From Streptomyces sp. Ru73 (GTDB lineage Bacteria > Actinomycetota > Actinomycetes > Streptomycetales > Streptomycetaceae): a stretch of DNA of 39,574 nt. Below are positions 30,478 through 38,331 of this stretch, piece by piece. The DNA is taken from assembly GCF_002920575.1 (NCBI RefSeq), contig NZ_PQSQ01000078.1, positions 1 to 39,574 of the forward strand. Reading direction: 5' to 3'. Under the pieces are notes generated by a model. That model saw only the letters and a list, made by a program, of their open reading frames with translations. It was not told the origin of the DNA and searched no databases. Each line of letters opens with the position of its first letter. Within the stretch, counting starts at the first letter, position 1. The position numbers were made by a program, and so were the translations under genes.

Positions 30478-31440
30478 ATGGCTGAAGTCCTTGTCTACGT
30501 CGACCACGTGGACGGCGCCGTCCGCAAGCCCACCCTCGAACTGCTCACCCTCGCCCGCCGCATCGGCGACCCGGTCGCCGTCTCCCTCGGCAACGGCGCG
30601 GCCGACACCGCCGCAGCCCTCGCCGAGCACGGCGCGGTGAAGGTCCTGACCGCCGACGCCGCCGAGTTCGCCGACTACCTGGTCGCCCCGAAGGTGGACG
30701 CCCTCCAGGCCGCCGTCGAGGCCGTCTCCCCGGCCGCGGTCCTGCTGCCCTCCTCCGCCGAGGGCAAGGAGATCGGCGCCCGCCTGGCCATCCGCATCGG
30801 CTCCGGCATCATCACCGACGCCGTCGACCTGGAGGCCGGCGACGAGGGCCCGGTGGCCACCCAGTCGGTGTTCGCCGCCTCGTACACCACCAAGTCCCGG
30901 GTCTCCAAGGGCACCCCGGTCATCACCGTCAAGCCCAACTCCGCCCCTGTGGAGGCCGCTCCGGCCGCCGGCGCGGTCGAGGGGCTGGCCGTCACCGTGG
31001 CCGACTCCTCCAAGGGCACCAAGGTCGTCTCCCGCACCCCGCGCGAGTCGACCGGCCGTCCGGACCTGACCGAGGCCGCGATCGTGGTCTCCGGTGGCCG
31101 TGGCGTCAACGGCGCGGAGAACTTCCCCGTCATCGAGGCGCTGGCCGACTCCCTCGGCGCGGCCGTGGGTGCCTCGCGTGCCGCGGTGGACGCCGGCTGG
31201 TACCCGCACACCAACCAGGTCGGCCAGACCGGTAAGACGGTCTCCCCGCAGCTGTACATCGCCGCCGGCATCTCCGGCGCGATCCAGCACCGCGCCGGCA
31301 TGCAGACCTCGAAGACCATCGTGGCCATCAACAAGGACGAAGAGGCCCCGATCTTCGAGCTGGTCGACTACGGCGTCGTCGGCGACCTCTTCAACGTCGT
31401 CCCCGCCCTGACCGACGAGATCAAGGCCCGCAAGGGCTGA
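30478..31440 (+). CDS. etfA: Electron transfer flavoprotein alpha subunit
   Basis: 320 residues. The N-terminal domain starts EVLVYVDHVDG; the C-terminal FAD domain shows IVVSGGRGVNGAENF, VGASRAAVDAGWYPHTNQVGQTGKTVSPQLYIAAGISGAIQHRAGMQ broken into the usual binding segments, then TIVAINKDEEAPIFELVDYGVVGD. It carries the redox FAD of the ETF heterodimer. ATG with GCAGGAG upstream. The acyl-CoA ligase and enoyl-CoA hydratase elsewhere in the window belong to the same kind of metabolism. A 19-bp hairpin closes the operon. Confidence 0.93.
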   Translation: MAEVLVYVDHVDGAVRKPTLELLTLARRIGDPVAVSLGNGAADTAAALAEHGAVKVLTADAAEFADYLVAPKVDALQAAVEAVSPAAVLLPSSAEGKEIGARLAIRIGSGIITDAVDLEAGDEGPVATQSVFAASYTTKSRVSKGTPVITVKPNSAPVEAAPAAGAVEGLAVTVADSSKGTKVVSRTPRESTGRPDLTEAAIVVSGGRGVNGAENFPVIEALADSLGAAVGASRAAVDAGWYPHTNQVGQTGKTVSPQLYIAAGISGAIQHRAGMQTSKTIVAINKDEEAPIFELVDYGVVGDLFNVVPALTDEIKARKG

Positions 31441-31461
31441 TCCCCGGTTCTTCCGGCGCAC

Positions 31462-31502
31462 CGCCCGGGCCCCGTACGCGCGCCGCGTACGGGGCCCGGG
31501 CG
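31462..31502 (+). terminator. Very strong hairpin terminating etfBA
   Basis: A perfect 19-bp stem with a 3-base loop: the left arm starts at 31462 (CGCCCGGGCCCCGTACGCG), the loop is CGC (31481-31483), and the right arm ends at 31502. No T-tract follows. Its length and perfection make it the strongest terminator-like structure in the window. Confidence 0.8.
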
Positions 31503-31575
31503 CGTCTGCGGGGCTTTCTGGCCAAGATAGGTGTTGACCTGGCATGACGGCACAGATAGCTTCACTATGCGGATA

Positions 31576-31594
31576 TTCGCTTCCGTGAAGCGAA
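31576..31594. promoter_or_regulatory. IclR-like operator upstream of DUF6986
   Basis: TTCGCTTC-CGT-GAAGCGAA, a perfect 8-3-8 inverted repeat 73 bases before the ATG at 31667, in a locally AT-rich stretch. The sequence style (TTCGC...GCGAA) recalls IclR-family sites. No IclR gene is in the window. Confidence 0.6.
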
Positions 31595-31666
31595 ACTTAC
31601 CCGCTTGTTCAGCATCTCTGAGAGATCACCAGGGACGGAGACGTCCCCGCATCGGGAGGGTGTCGA

Positions 31667-32950
31667 ATGGGGCAGCACGAGACGGTGGCCACGAGCCTTG
31701 CGAGCACCGTACGCGAGGAGATCGGAGCCGCCCTGGCCGAGGTCGACGCGGACCTCGCGCGACGCTACCCAGGCGACCCGGGCACCCGGCAGCCCGTCCA
31801 CACGGTCTACGTCCCCGGTGACGTCTTCGCCGCCGACACCATCCGCTCCTGGGGCGAGGCCGCGCGCACCGCGCTCGACGAGCACGCCCCGGACGCCGCG
31901 GCCCTCGCCGCCGTCCTCGGCATCTCCGACGAGCTGGCGGAGCCCGTGTACGACCGGGTACGCGCCAAGCTGGAGCGCGAGCCCATCGAGGACCTGCGCG
32001 TCGACTTCGAGGACGGTTACGGCGCACGCCCGGACGCCGAGGAGGACGAGGCGGCGGCCCGCGCCGCCGCGACCATCGCCGCCGCCTACCAGGACGGCAC
32101 CGCGGCCCCGTACATGGGCATCCGCATGAAGTGCATGGAGGCCGCCGTCCGCGACCGCGGCATCCGCACCCTGGACATCTTCCTCACCGGCCTGATGAAG
32201 GCCGGCGGCCTCCCCGAGGGCCTGGTGCTCACGCTGCCCAAGGTCACCTACGCCGAGCAGGTCACCGCCATGGTGCGGCTGCTGGAGTCCTTCGAGAAGG
32301 CACACGGCCTGGACGCCGGCCGGATCGGCTTCGAGATCCAGATCGAGACCACCCAGTCGATCCTGGGCGCCGACGGGCGCGCCACCGTGGCCCGCATGAT
32401 CGAGGCCGCCGAGGGCCGCGCCACCTCGCTCCACTACGGCACCTTCGACTACAGCGCCTCCTGCGGCGTCAGCGCGGCGTACCAGTCCCTGGACCACCCG
32501 GTGGCCGACCACGCGAAGGCCGTCATGCAGGTCGCAGCGGCCGGTACGGGGGTCCGGCTGTCCGACGGCTCCACGAACGTCCTCCCGGTCGGCCCCACCG
32601 CCCAGGTCCACGACGCCTGGCGGCTCCACCACGGCCTGGTACGCCGCTCGCTGGCCCGCGCCTACTACCAGGGCTGGGACATGCACCCGGGCCACCTGCC
32701 GACCCGGTACGCCGCCGTGTACGCCTTCTACCGCGAGGGCCTGGAGCAGGCCGCGGCGCGCCTCGCCGCGTACGTGTCCAAGGCCGGCGGCTCCGTGATG
32801 GACGAGCCCGCCACGGCCAAGGCGCTCAGCGGCTACCTGCTGCGCGGCCTGGACTGCGGCGCGGTGGACATCGCCGAGGTCGCCCGGCTGACCGGGCTCA
32901 CCCGCGCCGACCTGGACGGTCTCGCGGGGCGCCCGGCGCAGGCGGGCTGA
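31667..32950 (+). CDS. DUF6986 family protein (HpcH/citrate-lyase-like barrel)
   Basis: 427 residues. I recognise it as the actinobacterial family DUF6986, related to HpcH/HpaI aldolase and citrate lyase beta barrels. The metal and substrate-site style motifs are LRVDFEDGYGARPDAEED and IGFEIQIETTQSILG, then LHYGTFDYSASCGVSAAYQS and DGSTNVLPVGPTAQVHDAWRLHHGLV. A lyase or aldolase acting on an oxaloacetate- or glyoxylate-like acid is inferred; the reaction is unknown. ATG at 31667 has GGGAGGG upstream. It follows etfA but is separated by a strong terminator and its own operator. Convergent with the rhodanese gene. Confidence 0.78.
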   Translation: MGQHETVATSLASTVREEIGAALAEVDADLARRYPGDPGTRQPVHTVYVPGDVFAADTIRSWGEAARTALDEHAPDAAALAAVLGISDELAEPVYDRVRAKLEREPIEDLRVDFEDGYGARPDAEEDEAAARAAATIAAAYQDGTAAPYMGIRMKCMEAAVRDRGIRTLDIFLTGLMKAGGLPEGLVLTLPKVTYAEQVTAMVRLLESFEKAHGLDAGRIGFEIQIETTQSILGADGRATVARMIEAAEGRATSLHYGTFDYSASCGVSAAYQSLDHPVADHAKAVMQVAAAGTGVRLSDGSTNVLPVGPTAQVHDAWRLHHGLVRRSLARAYYQGWDMHPGHLPTRYAAVYAFYREGLEQAAARLAAYVSKAGGSVMDEPATAKALSGYLLRGLDCGAVDIAEVARLTGLTRADLDGLAGRPAQAG

Positions 32951-32966
32951 CCGGCGGCCCCGGGCG

Positions 32967-33545
32967 TCAGCCGGCCAGTTCGGCCAGGGTGGCGGACAGG
33001 TCGTCCTGCCGGGCCCGGTTGTGCGGCAGCTTCGCCAGCACCCGGGCCATGCCGCAGGTGTCGGTGACGGCCGAGAAGACCAGTCCGCCCGCGATGCCGG
33101 CCGACAGCAGCCGGGCGGCGGGCCACCGCCGCCCGGCCAGCAGCCCGCTCAGCACCAGCCCGCCGGCGGCCAGCCGGACCTGACGCTCCATGGCCCACAC
33201 GGTGCGCGCGCCCTCCGGGCGCCGCACCTCCAGGCCCTGCCGCGCCCAGTCCTCGGTGCCGCCGGTCAGGGTCGCGGCCGGCACGTCGTGCGCGGCGAGG
33301 TCGGCGCAGGCCCGCGCGGAGCGGTTGCCGGAGGCGCACACCATCAGCAGGTCGGCCCGCTCCGCCGCCTTCCGCAGCGCCGGCACGGCCTCGCCGAGCC
33401 GGTCCAGCGGGACGTTGTACGCGCCGGGCACATGGCCGGCGGCGTACTCGCCGGGCGTGCGCACGTCGATGACGGTCAGTTCGCCGAGCCGCGCGCGTGC
33501 CTGGTCGACGGTGAGCGCGGTGGGGGTGACACCGGTGTCGGTCAT
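32967..33545 (-). CDS. Membrane rhodanese (rhodanese plus DUF2892)
   Basis: 192 residues, third gene of the sulfur operon. Residues 10-110 are a rhodanese domain with the catalytic loop CASGNRS (C70) preceded by LTVIDVRTPGEYAAGHVPGA. Residues about 128-170 are two membrane helices (LAAGGLVLSGLLAG and SAGIAGGLVFSAVT), as in YgaP-type membrane sulfurtransferases. It would move sulfane sulfur at the membrane. ATG at 33545. It lies 70 bases downstream of the TauE/SafE gene. Confidence 0.87.
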   Translation of the reverse strand: MTDTGVTPTALTVDQARARLGELTVIDVRTPGEYAAGHVPGAYNVPLDRLGEAVPALRKAAERADLLMVCASGNRSARACADLAAHDVPAATLTGGTEDWARQGLEVRRPEGARTVWAMERQVRLAAGGLVLSGLLAGRRWPAARLLSAGIAGGLVFSAVTDTCGMARVLAKLPHNRARQDDLSATLAELAG

Positions 33546-33615
33546 GGGGGTTCTGCCTTTCGTGTGGTGCGTCGGGGTCGTGGTTCAGGGGTCGGTACGG
33601 GGGAGGGGCGCCGGG

Positions 33616-34374
33616 TCAGGTCACCGCGTCCACGGCCATGAACGCGGCGACGGCCAGCAGGACGACGGCGAAGGCGCGCTGCAGCACGGGCCCGGACGCC
33701 TTCGCCGCCAGCCGCTTGCCGTCCCAGGCCCCGAGGACCGCGGTGGCCGTGAACGGCGCGATCACCGCCCAGTCCAGGCCGCTCGCGGTCGCGCCGCGCG
33801 TGGCCAGCGAGGCCAGCGAGTTGGCCGAGATGACCAGCAGGCTCGTGCCGACGGCCGCCCGCATCTCGAAGGCCAGCACGGTGACCAGCGCCGGCACGGC
33901 CAGGAAGCCGCCGCCGACGCCCAGCAGCCCGGTCAGCGCGCCGAGACCGGCGCCGCTGCCCGCCGCCCGGACCGGCCGTACCGCGGACGGCTGCCGCGGC
34001 GGGCCGTCGTCCGGCCGCGCGCAGCGCAGCATCCGGACGGCCGCCAGCGCCGCGACGGCCGCGAACGCCAGGGTCAGCAGCCAGTGCGGCAGCCGGGCCG
34101 CCACGGCACCGGCCAGTGCCGCCGGCACCAGTCCGGCAGCCGCGAACAGCGCACCCGCCCGCCACCGTACGTTGCCCGCACGGGCGTGCGCGTACAGGGC
34201 GGTCAGCGAGGTGGCGGTGACGATCAGCAGGCTCGCGGTGGTCGCCGCGGCCGGCGGGAAGCCGAGCAGGTAGATCAGGGCCGGTACGGCGAGCACGCTG
34301 CCCCCGCCGCCCAGCGCGCCGAGCGCGAGGCCGACCACGGCGCCGGCGGCCAGCGCCAGGACGACGGCGCTCAT
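33616..34374 (-). CDS. TauE/SafE family transporter
   Basis: 252 residues with about eight membrane helices in two related halves: GAVVGLALGALGGGGSVLAVPALIYLLG at the start and GLGALTGLLGVGGGFLAVPALVTVLAF in the second half, each with the glycine-rich GALGGGGS/GLLGVGGGF signature. Family members export sulfite or other sulfur anions. The ATG overlaps the stop of the MBL-rhodanese gene (ATGA, four bases), so translation is coupled. It is the second gene of the operon; sulfite or thiosulfate export fits the first gene's likely product. Confidence 0.87.
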   Translation of the reverse strand: MSAVVLALAAGAVVGLALGALGGGGSVLAVPALIYLLGFPPAAATTASLLIVTATSLTALYAHARAGNVRWRAGALFAAAGLVPAALAGAVAARLPHWLLTLAFAAVAALAAVRMLRCARPDDGPPRQPSAVRPVRAAGSGAGLGALTGLLGVGGGFLAVPALVTVLAFEMRAAVGTSLLVISANSLASLATRGATASGLDWAVIAPFTATAVLGAWDGKRLAAKASGPVLQRAFAVVLLAVAAFMAVDAVT

Positions 34375-35774
34375 CCGGCGTGATCGGCGCGGCCCTGGCC
34401 GGCGGTTCCGGGGTGCGTCAGCGGGAGGCCGGCAGCGGCGGCCGCGTCGAAGGCGTCGTCGACGGCGACGACGTCCCGGCCCGCCGCGTCCAGCAGCGAC
34501 GCCGCGATGGCCGCCCGCATGCCGCCCGCGCAGTGCACCCACACCACGCCCGGCGGCACTTCCTGCAGCCGCTCGCGCAGCTCGTGGATCGGGACGTGCA
34601 CCGAGCCCTCGATGTACGCCGCCGCGCGCTCCGAGTCCCGCCGTACGTCCAGGACGACCAGGTCCTTGCGCTCGTCCGCCGGGACGGCCGCGAGGTCGGC
34701 GAAACCGGCCCGCGGGAAGGAACGCAGCTCCTCGCCGTCGCGCACCCAGCTCTCCGGCGCTCCGGTCGCCGCGGCCGCCGGGCGGTCGATGCCCACCCGC
34801 GCCAGCTCCCGCTGCGCATCGGCGACCTGCTCGGGCGTCTCGGCGAGCAGCGTGACCGGCTTGCCCCACGGGATCAGCCAGGCCAGGTACGTCGCCAGCT
34901 TCCCCTCGCCCTCGAAGTTGAACGAGCCGGCGAGGTGCCCGGCGGCGAACGCGACCCGGTTGCGCAGGTCCACCACCCACTCACCGGCCGCCAGCCGCCG
35001 CGCGAGCTGCTCGGCGTCGGCCGGCTCCGGGGGCGTGAGGTCCACCGGCGCAGGGCCCGCCGCGTTGGCCGGCGCCATGTGCGTGTAGTACGCCGGTACG
35101 TCCTCCAGCCCGGCCAGCAGCTCCGCGACGAAGGTGTCCACGTCCTGGGTGAACGCGGCGTTGTTCCGCCGCTCCGCGCCGATCGTCGTGGTGTCCCCCT
35201 CGGCCTGCGCCGACGAGCAGAAGCTGCCGAAGCCGTGCGTGGGCAGCACCGCCACCTCGTCGTCCAGCTCCTCGGCCAGCCGGTGCGCCGAGGCGTACTG
35301 GGCCCGGGCCAGCTGCTCGGTCAGCCGCGGCTCGACCAGGTCCGGCCGGCCGACCGTGCCGATCAGCAGCGAGCCGCCGGTGAACGCGGTGATGCCGCGG
35401 CCCGCCTCCTCCAGCACGTACGAGGTGTGGTGCGGGGTGTGCCCCGGGGTCGCCACCGCCCGCAGTACCAGCCCCTCGTCGACCGCCACCGTGTCGCCGT
35501 CGGCGACCGGCGTGCGCGCGAAGGAGACCGCCGCTTCGGCCGGGACCAGGTAGCGGGCGCCGGATATCCGGGCCAGCTCCAGCCCGCCGGTGACGTAGTC
35601 GTTGTGCACGTGGGTCTCGGCCACGTACGCGATCCGCACCCCGCGCCGCGCCGCGGCCGCGAGGACCCGGTCGATGTCGCGCGGCGGGTCGATCACCACA
35701 GCGGCCGCCCGGCCTCCGGCCAGGTAGCTGCGGTTGCCCAGCCCCGCGAACTCCAGGGTGTCGACGAAGAACAC
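34371..35774 (-). CDS. MBL-fold persulfide dioxygenase/rhodanese fusion (CstB-like)
   Basis: 467 residues in three parts. Residues 1-235: metallo-beta-lactamase fold of the ETHE1 type (THVHNDYVTGG with H55, H57, D59; PGHTPHH with H112). Residues about 250-340: a rhodanese-like domain without a cysteine. Residues about 355-455: an active-site rhodanese with C415 in VHCAGGMRA. This is the layout of staphylococcal CstB, which oxidises persulfides to thiosulfate. The iron-ligand aspartate of ETHE1 (FTGD) is glycine here (FTGG, G134). GTG at 35774 has AAGGGG upstream; the longer frame to 35849 enters the operators. Confidence 0.82.
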   Translation of the reverse strand: MFFVDTLEFAGLGNRSYLAGGRAAAVVIDPPRDIDRVLAAAARRGVRIAYVAETHVHNDYVTGGLELARISGARYLVPAEAAVSFARTPVADGDTVAVDEGLVLRAVATPGHTPHHTSYVLEEAGRGITAFTGGSLLIGTVGRPDLVEPRLTEQLARAQYASAHRLAEELDDEVAVLPTHGFGSFCSSAQAEGDTTTIGAERRNNAAFTQDVDTFVAELLAGLEDVPAYYTHMAPANAAGPAPVDLTPPEPADAEQLARRLAAGEWVVDLRNRVAFAAGHLAGSFNFEGEGKLATYLAWLIPWGKPVTLLAETPEQVADAQRELARVGIDRPAAAATGAPESWVRDGEELRSFPRAGFADLAAVPADERKDLVVLDVRRDSERAAAYIEGSVHVPIHELRERLQEVPPGVVWVHCAGGMRAAIAASLLDAAGRDVVAVDDAFDAAAAAGLPLTHPGTAGQGRADHAG

Positions 35775-35819
35775 AGCAGCGCCCCTTTCCCTCGGTATCG
35801 AGAAACGTACTCGCGGATT

Positions 35820-35833
35820 TACCCCGGGGGGTA
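35820..35833. promoter_or_regulatory. CsoR/CstR-like operator, proximal copy
   Basis: TACCCC-GG-GGGGTA, a 6-2-6 inverted repeat 46 bases upstream of the MBL-rhodanese start. TA-flanked C/G-tract palindromes of this form are bound by CsoR-family repressors, including persulfide-sensing CstR. Confidence 0.65.
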
Positions 35834-35858
35834 TCCGTTTCCCCACCATAACAGCAAG

Positions 35859-35872
35859 TACCCCCGGGGGTA
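35859..35872. promoter_or_regulatory. CsoR/CstR-like operator, distal copy
   Basis: TACCCCCGGGGGTA, a perfect 14-bp palindrome whose centre is 39 bases from the proximal copy. The pair brackets the probable promoter of the minus-strand operon. The regulator itself is not in the window. Confidence 0.65.
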
Positions 35873-35949
35873 TTTTTTCGGTCCTGCTGGGCCCATAGGA
35901 AAGCCCCGCGCACGGACGGGCGGGGCCGAGGAGGAGAGCCGGGCTGGGG

Positions 35950-36981
35950 TCAGGCGGGCGGCAGCTCGCCCGAGCCGCGGGGGATGAGCCGGGTGGGAAT
36001 GACGCGCTGCTGGGGCGGCTCGTCGGCGCCGTCCAGCCGGCGGAAGAGCAGCGTCGCGGCGGTGCGGCCCAGCCGGGCCGCGTCCTGAGCCACGACGGTG
36101 ATGCCGGGCGTGATGAGATCGGCCAGTTCGAAGTCGTCGAAGCCGACCAGCGCGACCGGGCGCTCCCGGCCGGCCAGCACGCGTACGGCGGTCACCGTGA
36201 CGCGGTTGTTGCCCGAGAAGAGCGCGGTGACCGGCTCGGGCCCGGAGAGCATCGCCTCGGCAGCCGTCCGCACCCGCTCCGGCGCGGTCGAACCCAGCGC
36301 CACCCACGACTCGTCGACCGGCAGCCCCGCCTCGGCCATCGCCGTACGGTAACCGCGCAGCCGCTCCACGGCGGTGTGGATGCGCGGCTGGTCGCCGATG
36401 AAGCCGATCCGCCGGTGGCCGTGCGCGATCAGGTGCGCCACCGCGTCCCGCGCGCCCCCGAAGCTGTCCGAGAGCACCACGTCCGCTTCGATCTCCCCGG
36501 CCGGCCGGTCCACGAAGACCGTGGCGACCCCGGCCGCTATCTCCGGCTGGAGGTACCGGTGATCGTCACCGGCCGGGATGATCACCAGCCCGTCCACCCG
36601 GCGGGCGCACAGCGCCAGTACCAGCTCCTGCTCGCGGGCCGGGTCCTCGGCGCTGGAACCGTTGATCAGCAGCGCCCCGTGGTCGCGCGCCACCTCCTCG
36701 ACGGCGCGGTTCAGCGGCCCGTAGAAGGGGTCGGCCAGATCCTCCAGCACCAGCCCGATGCTGGCCGTACGGCCCTTGCGCAGCACGCGCGCCGAATCGT
36801 TGCGGCGGAAGCCCAGCGCGGTGATGGCGTCCTGCACCCGGCGCTCGGTGTCGGGCGTGACGCCCGGCTCGCCGTTGACCACGCGCGAGACCGTCTTGAG
36901 CCCGACGCCGGCACGCGCCGCGACGTCCTTCATCGTGGGCCGGGTGCCGTAGCGGTTGCTGCTCCGGGCGGTGTCGGTCAC
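35950..36981 (-). CDS. LacI family transcriptional regulator
   Basis: 343 residues. The N-terminal helix-turn-helix and hinge are at about 16-65 (TMKDVAARAGVGLKTVSRVVNGEPG, then AITALGFRRNDSARVLRKG). The rest is the periplasmic-binding-like domain (SIGLVLEDLADPFYGPL, GLVIIPAGDDHRYLQP, HRRIGFIGDQPRIHTAVERLRGY, VALVGFDDFELADLI). GTG at 36981 has AGGA ten bases upstream; an ATG at 36933 is too close to the helix-turn-helix. Divergent from a ROK kinase with a LacI-type palindrome between, so a sugar-responsive repressor of that kinase is likely. Confidence 0.88.
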   Translation of the reverse strand: MTDTARSSNRYGTRPTMKDVAARAGVGLKTVSRVVNGEPGVTPDTERRVQDAITALGFRRNDSARVLRKGRTASIGLVLEDLADPFYGPLNRAVEEVARDHGALLINGSSAEDPAREQELVLALCARRVDGLVIIPAGDDHRYLQPEIAAGVATVFVDRPAGEIEADVVLSDSFGGARDAVAHLIAHGHRRIGFIGDQPRIHTAVERLRGYRTAMAEAGLPVDESWVALGSTAPERVRTAAEAMLSGPEPVTALFSGNNRVTVTAVRVLAGRERPVALVGFDDFELADLITPGITVVAQDAARLGRTAATLLFRRLDGADEPPQQRVIPTRLIPRGSGELPPA

Positions 36982-37051
36982 GGTGCGGTGGTCCTGGTTC
37001 TGTCGGGTACGGCGTGTGGCGTAGAGCATAACGTCTGCACAACGCCGTCTG

Positions 37052-37063
37052 GACAACGTTGTC
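37052..37063. promoter_or_regulatory. LacI-type operator between the LacI and ROK genes
   Basis: GACAACGTTGTC, a perfect 12-bp palindrome with the central CG typical of LacI-family sites. It lies 71 bases from the regulator start and 78 from the kinase start. A degenerate relative, CACAACGCCGTC, lies at 37038-37049. Confidence 0.7.
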
Positions 37064-37140
37064 AAGAGTGACCACACTGGCCTCCTGCACTCCGGGGCGA
37101 ACCGTCCCGGCCCACCCGCCGACCAGGAGATTCCACGCCG

Positions 37141-38100
37141 ATGCAGACCGACCTCAACGCAGCACTGGACATCGGCGGCACGAAGATCGCCGGGGCGCTG
37201 GTGGACGACCGGGGCCGGCTGCTCGTACGGGCCACCCGGCCCACCCCCGCACAGGAGGACGGCGCGGCCGTGATGCGCGCGGTGACGGCGGTGCTCGACG
37301 AGCTGACCGCCGCGCCGGAGTGGACCCGTACGACGGTCGTCGGCATCGGCAGCGCGGGCCCCGTCGACGCGCAGGCCGGCACCGTCAGCCCGGTCAACAT
37401 CCCCGGCTGGCGGGACTTTCCGCTGGTCGCGGGCGTACGCGAGCGGACCGGCGGCCTTCCGGTGGTGCTGGTCGGCGACGGCGTGGCCATGACCGCCGCC
37501 GAGCACTGGCAGGGCGCCGCACGCGGCCACCGCAACGCCCTGTGCATGGTCGTCTCCACCGGCGTCGGCGGCGGCCTGGTTCTCAACGGCCGCCCGCACC
37601 CCGGCCCCACCGGTAACGCCGGTCACATCGGCCACATCAGCGTCGATCTCGACGGCGACCCCTGCCCCTGCGGCGGGCGCGGCTGCGTCGAACGCCTCGC
37701 CAGCGGCCCGAACATCGCCCGCCGCGCCCTCGCGGAGGGCTGGCGGCCGGGCCCGGACGGCGACGCCACCGCGGCCGCCGTGGCCGCGGCGGCACGCGCC
37801 GGGGACGCCGTGGCGATCCGCTCCTTCGAACGCGCGGCACAGGCCCTGGCCGCCGGGATCGCCGCCACCGCCACGCTCGTCGAGATCGAGATCGCGGTGA
37901 TCGGCGGGGGAGTGGCGAACGCCGGTGACATCCTCTTCACCCCCCTCCGCCGCGCCCTGCGCGACTACGCCACCCTCTCCTTCGCCCGCGATATCACGGT
38001 CGTACCGGCCCAGATGGGCACCGACGCAGGCGTGGTGGGCGCAGCGGCGGCGGCCCAGCAGTACCGGTCGGACGCACTGGCGGGGGCGGCTTCGGGCTGA
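37141..38100 (+). CDS. ROK family sugar kinase
   Basis: 319 residues. The ATP phosphate-binding motif is LDIGGTKIAGALVDD (from residue 9), the sugar-site segment is NAGHIGHISVDLDGDPCPCGGRGCVE, holding the histidine and the CPCGGRGC cysteines that bind zinc in ROK kinases, and IGGGVANAGDILF closes the fold. ROK members phosphorylate glucose, N-acetylglucosamine, N-acetylmannosamine, fructose or allose; I cannot choose here. No DNA-binding domain, so it is a kinase rather than a ROK repressor. ATG at 37141; divergent from its likely LacI regulator. Confidence 0.87.
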   Translation: MQTDLNAALDIGGTKIAGALVDDRGRLLVRATRPTPAQEDGAAVMRAVTAVLDELTAAPEWTRTTVVGIGSAGPVDAQAGTVSPVNIPGWRDFPLVAGVRERTGGLPVVLVGDGVAMTAAEHWQGAARGHRNALCMVVSTGVGGGLVLNGRPHPGPTGNAGHIGHISVDLDGDPCPCGGRGCVERLASGPNIARRALAEGWRPGPDGDATAAAVAAAARAGDAVAIRSFERAAQALAAGIAATATLVEIEIAVIGGGVANAGDILFTPLRRALRDYATLSFARDITVVPAQMGTDAGVVGAAAAAQQYRSDALAGAASG

Positions 38101-38159
38101 GACGGGGTCGGGGGCGGCGGCCGCTTCGGCGCGGCGGGCGGGGCGGAGGGCCGGTCCGT

Positions 38160-38210
38160 GGGCTCCCCCTTCCCGCGGGCTCCCCCTTCCCGCGGGCTCC
38201 CGCTCCCGGC
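38160..38210. repeat. 17-bp tandem repeat downstream of the ROK gene
   Basis: GGGCTCCCCCTTCCCGC twice without change (38160-38176, 38177-38193), then a degenerate third copy. It lies in the 231-base gap between the ROK gene and the kinase gene. CCCGCGGG palindromes at the junctions might contribute to termination. Confidence 0.7.
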
Positions 38211-38331
38211 GGGGACCCTCCCTCCGTGTGGTCCCGCGCCGCTTTGGCGTGCTGCCGCGTACGCCGCTCCACCCCTAGTCTGTGTTCCGCCACCACGCTC
38301 GCGCGGGACGAGGGACCAGGGGGACGCACAG

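Noticed and set aside
29617..31440. etfBA as nitrogen-fixation fixAB
   Set aside because: No fixC, fixX or nif genes are present and the sequence style is that of general actinobacterial ETF.
29386..31545. Minus-strand frame of 719 codons
   Set aside because: Fully antisense to etfB and etfA, which have unmistakable family motifs; the Gly/Asp-rich translation has none.
35774..35949. Search for a CsoR/CstR gene near the two palindromes
   Set aside because: No frame in or around this gap encodes the short helical CsoR protein; the regulator must be elsewhere.
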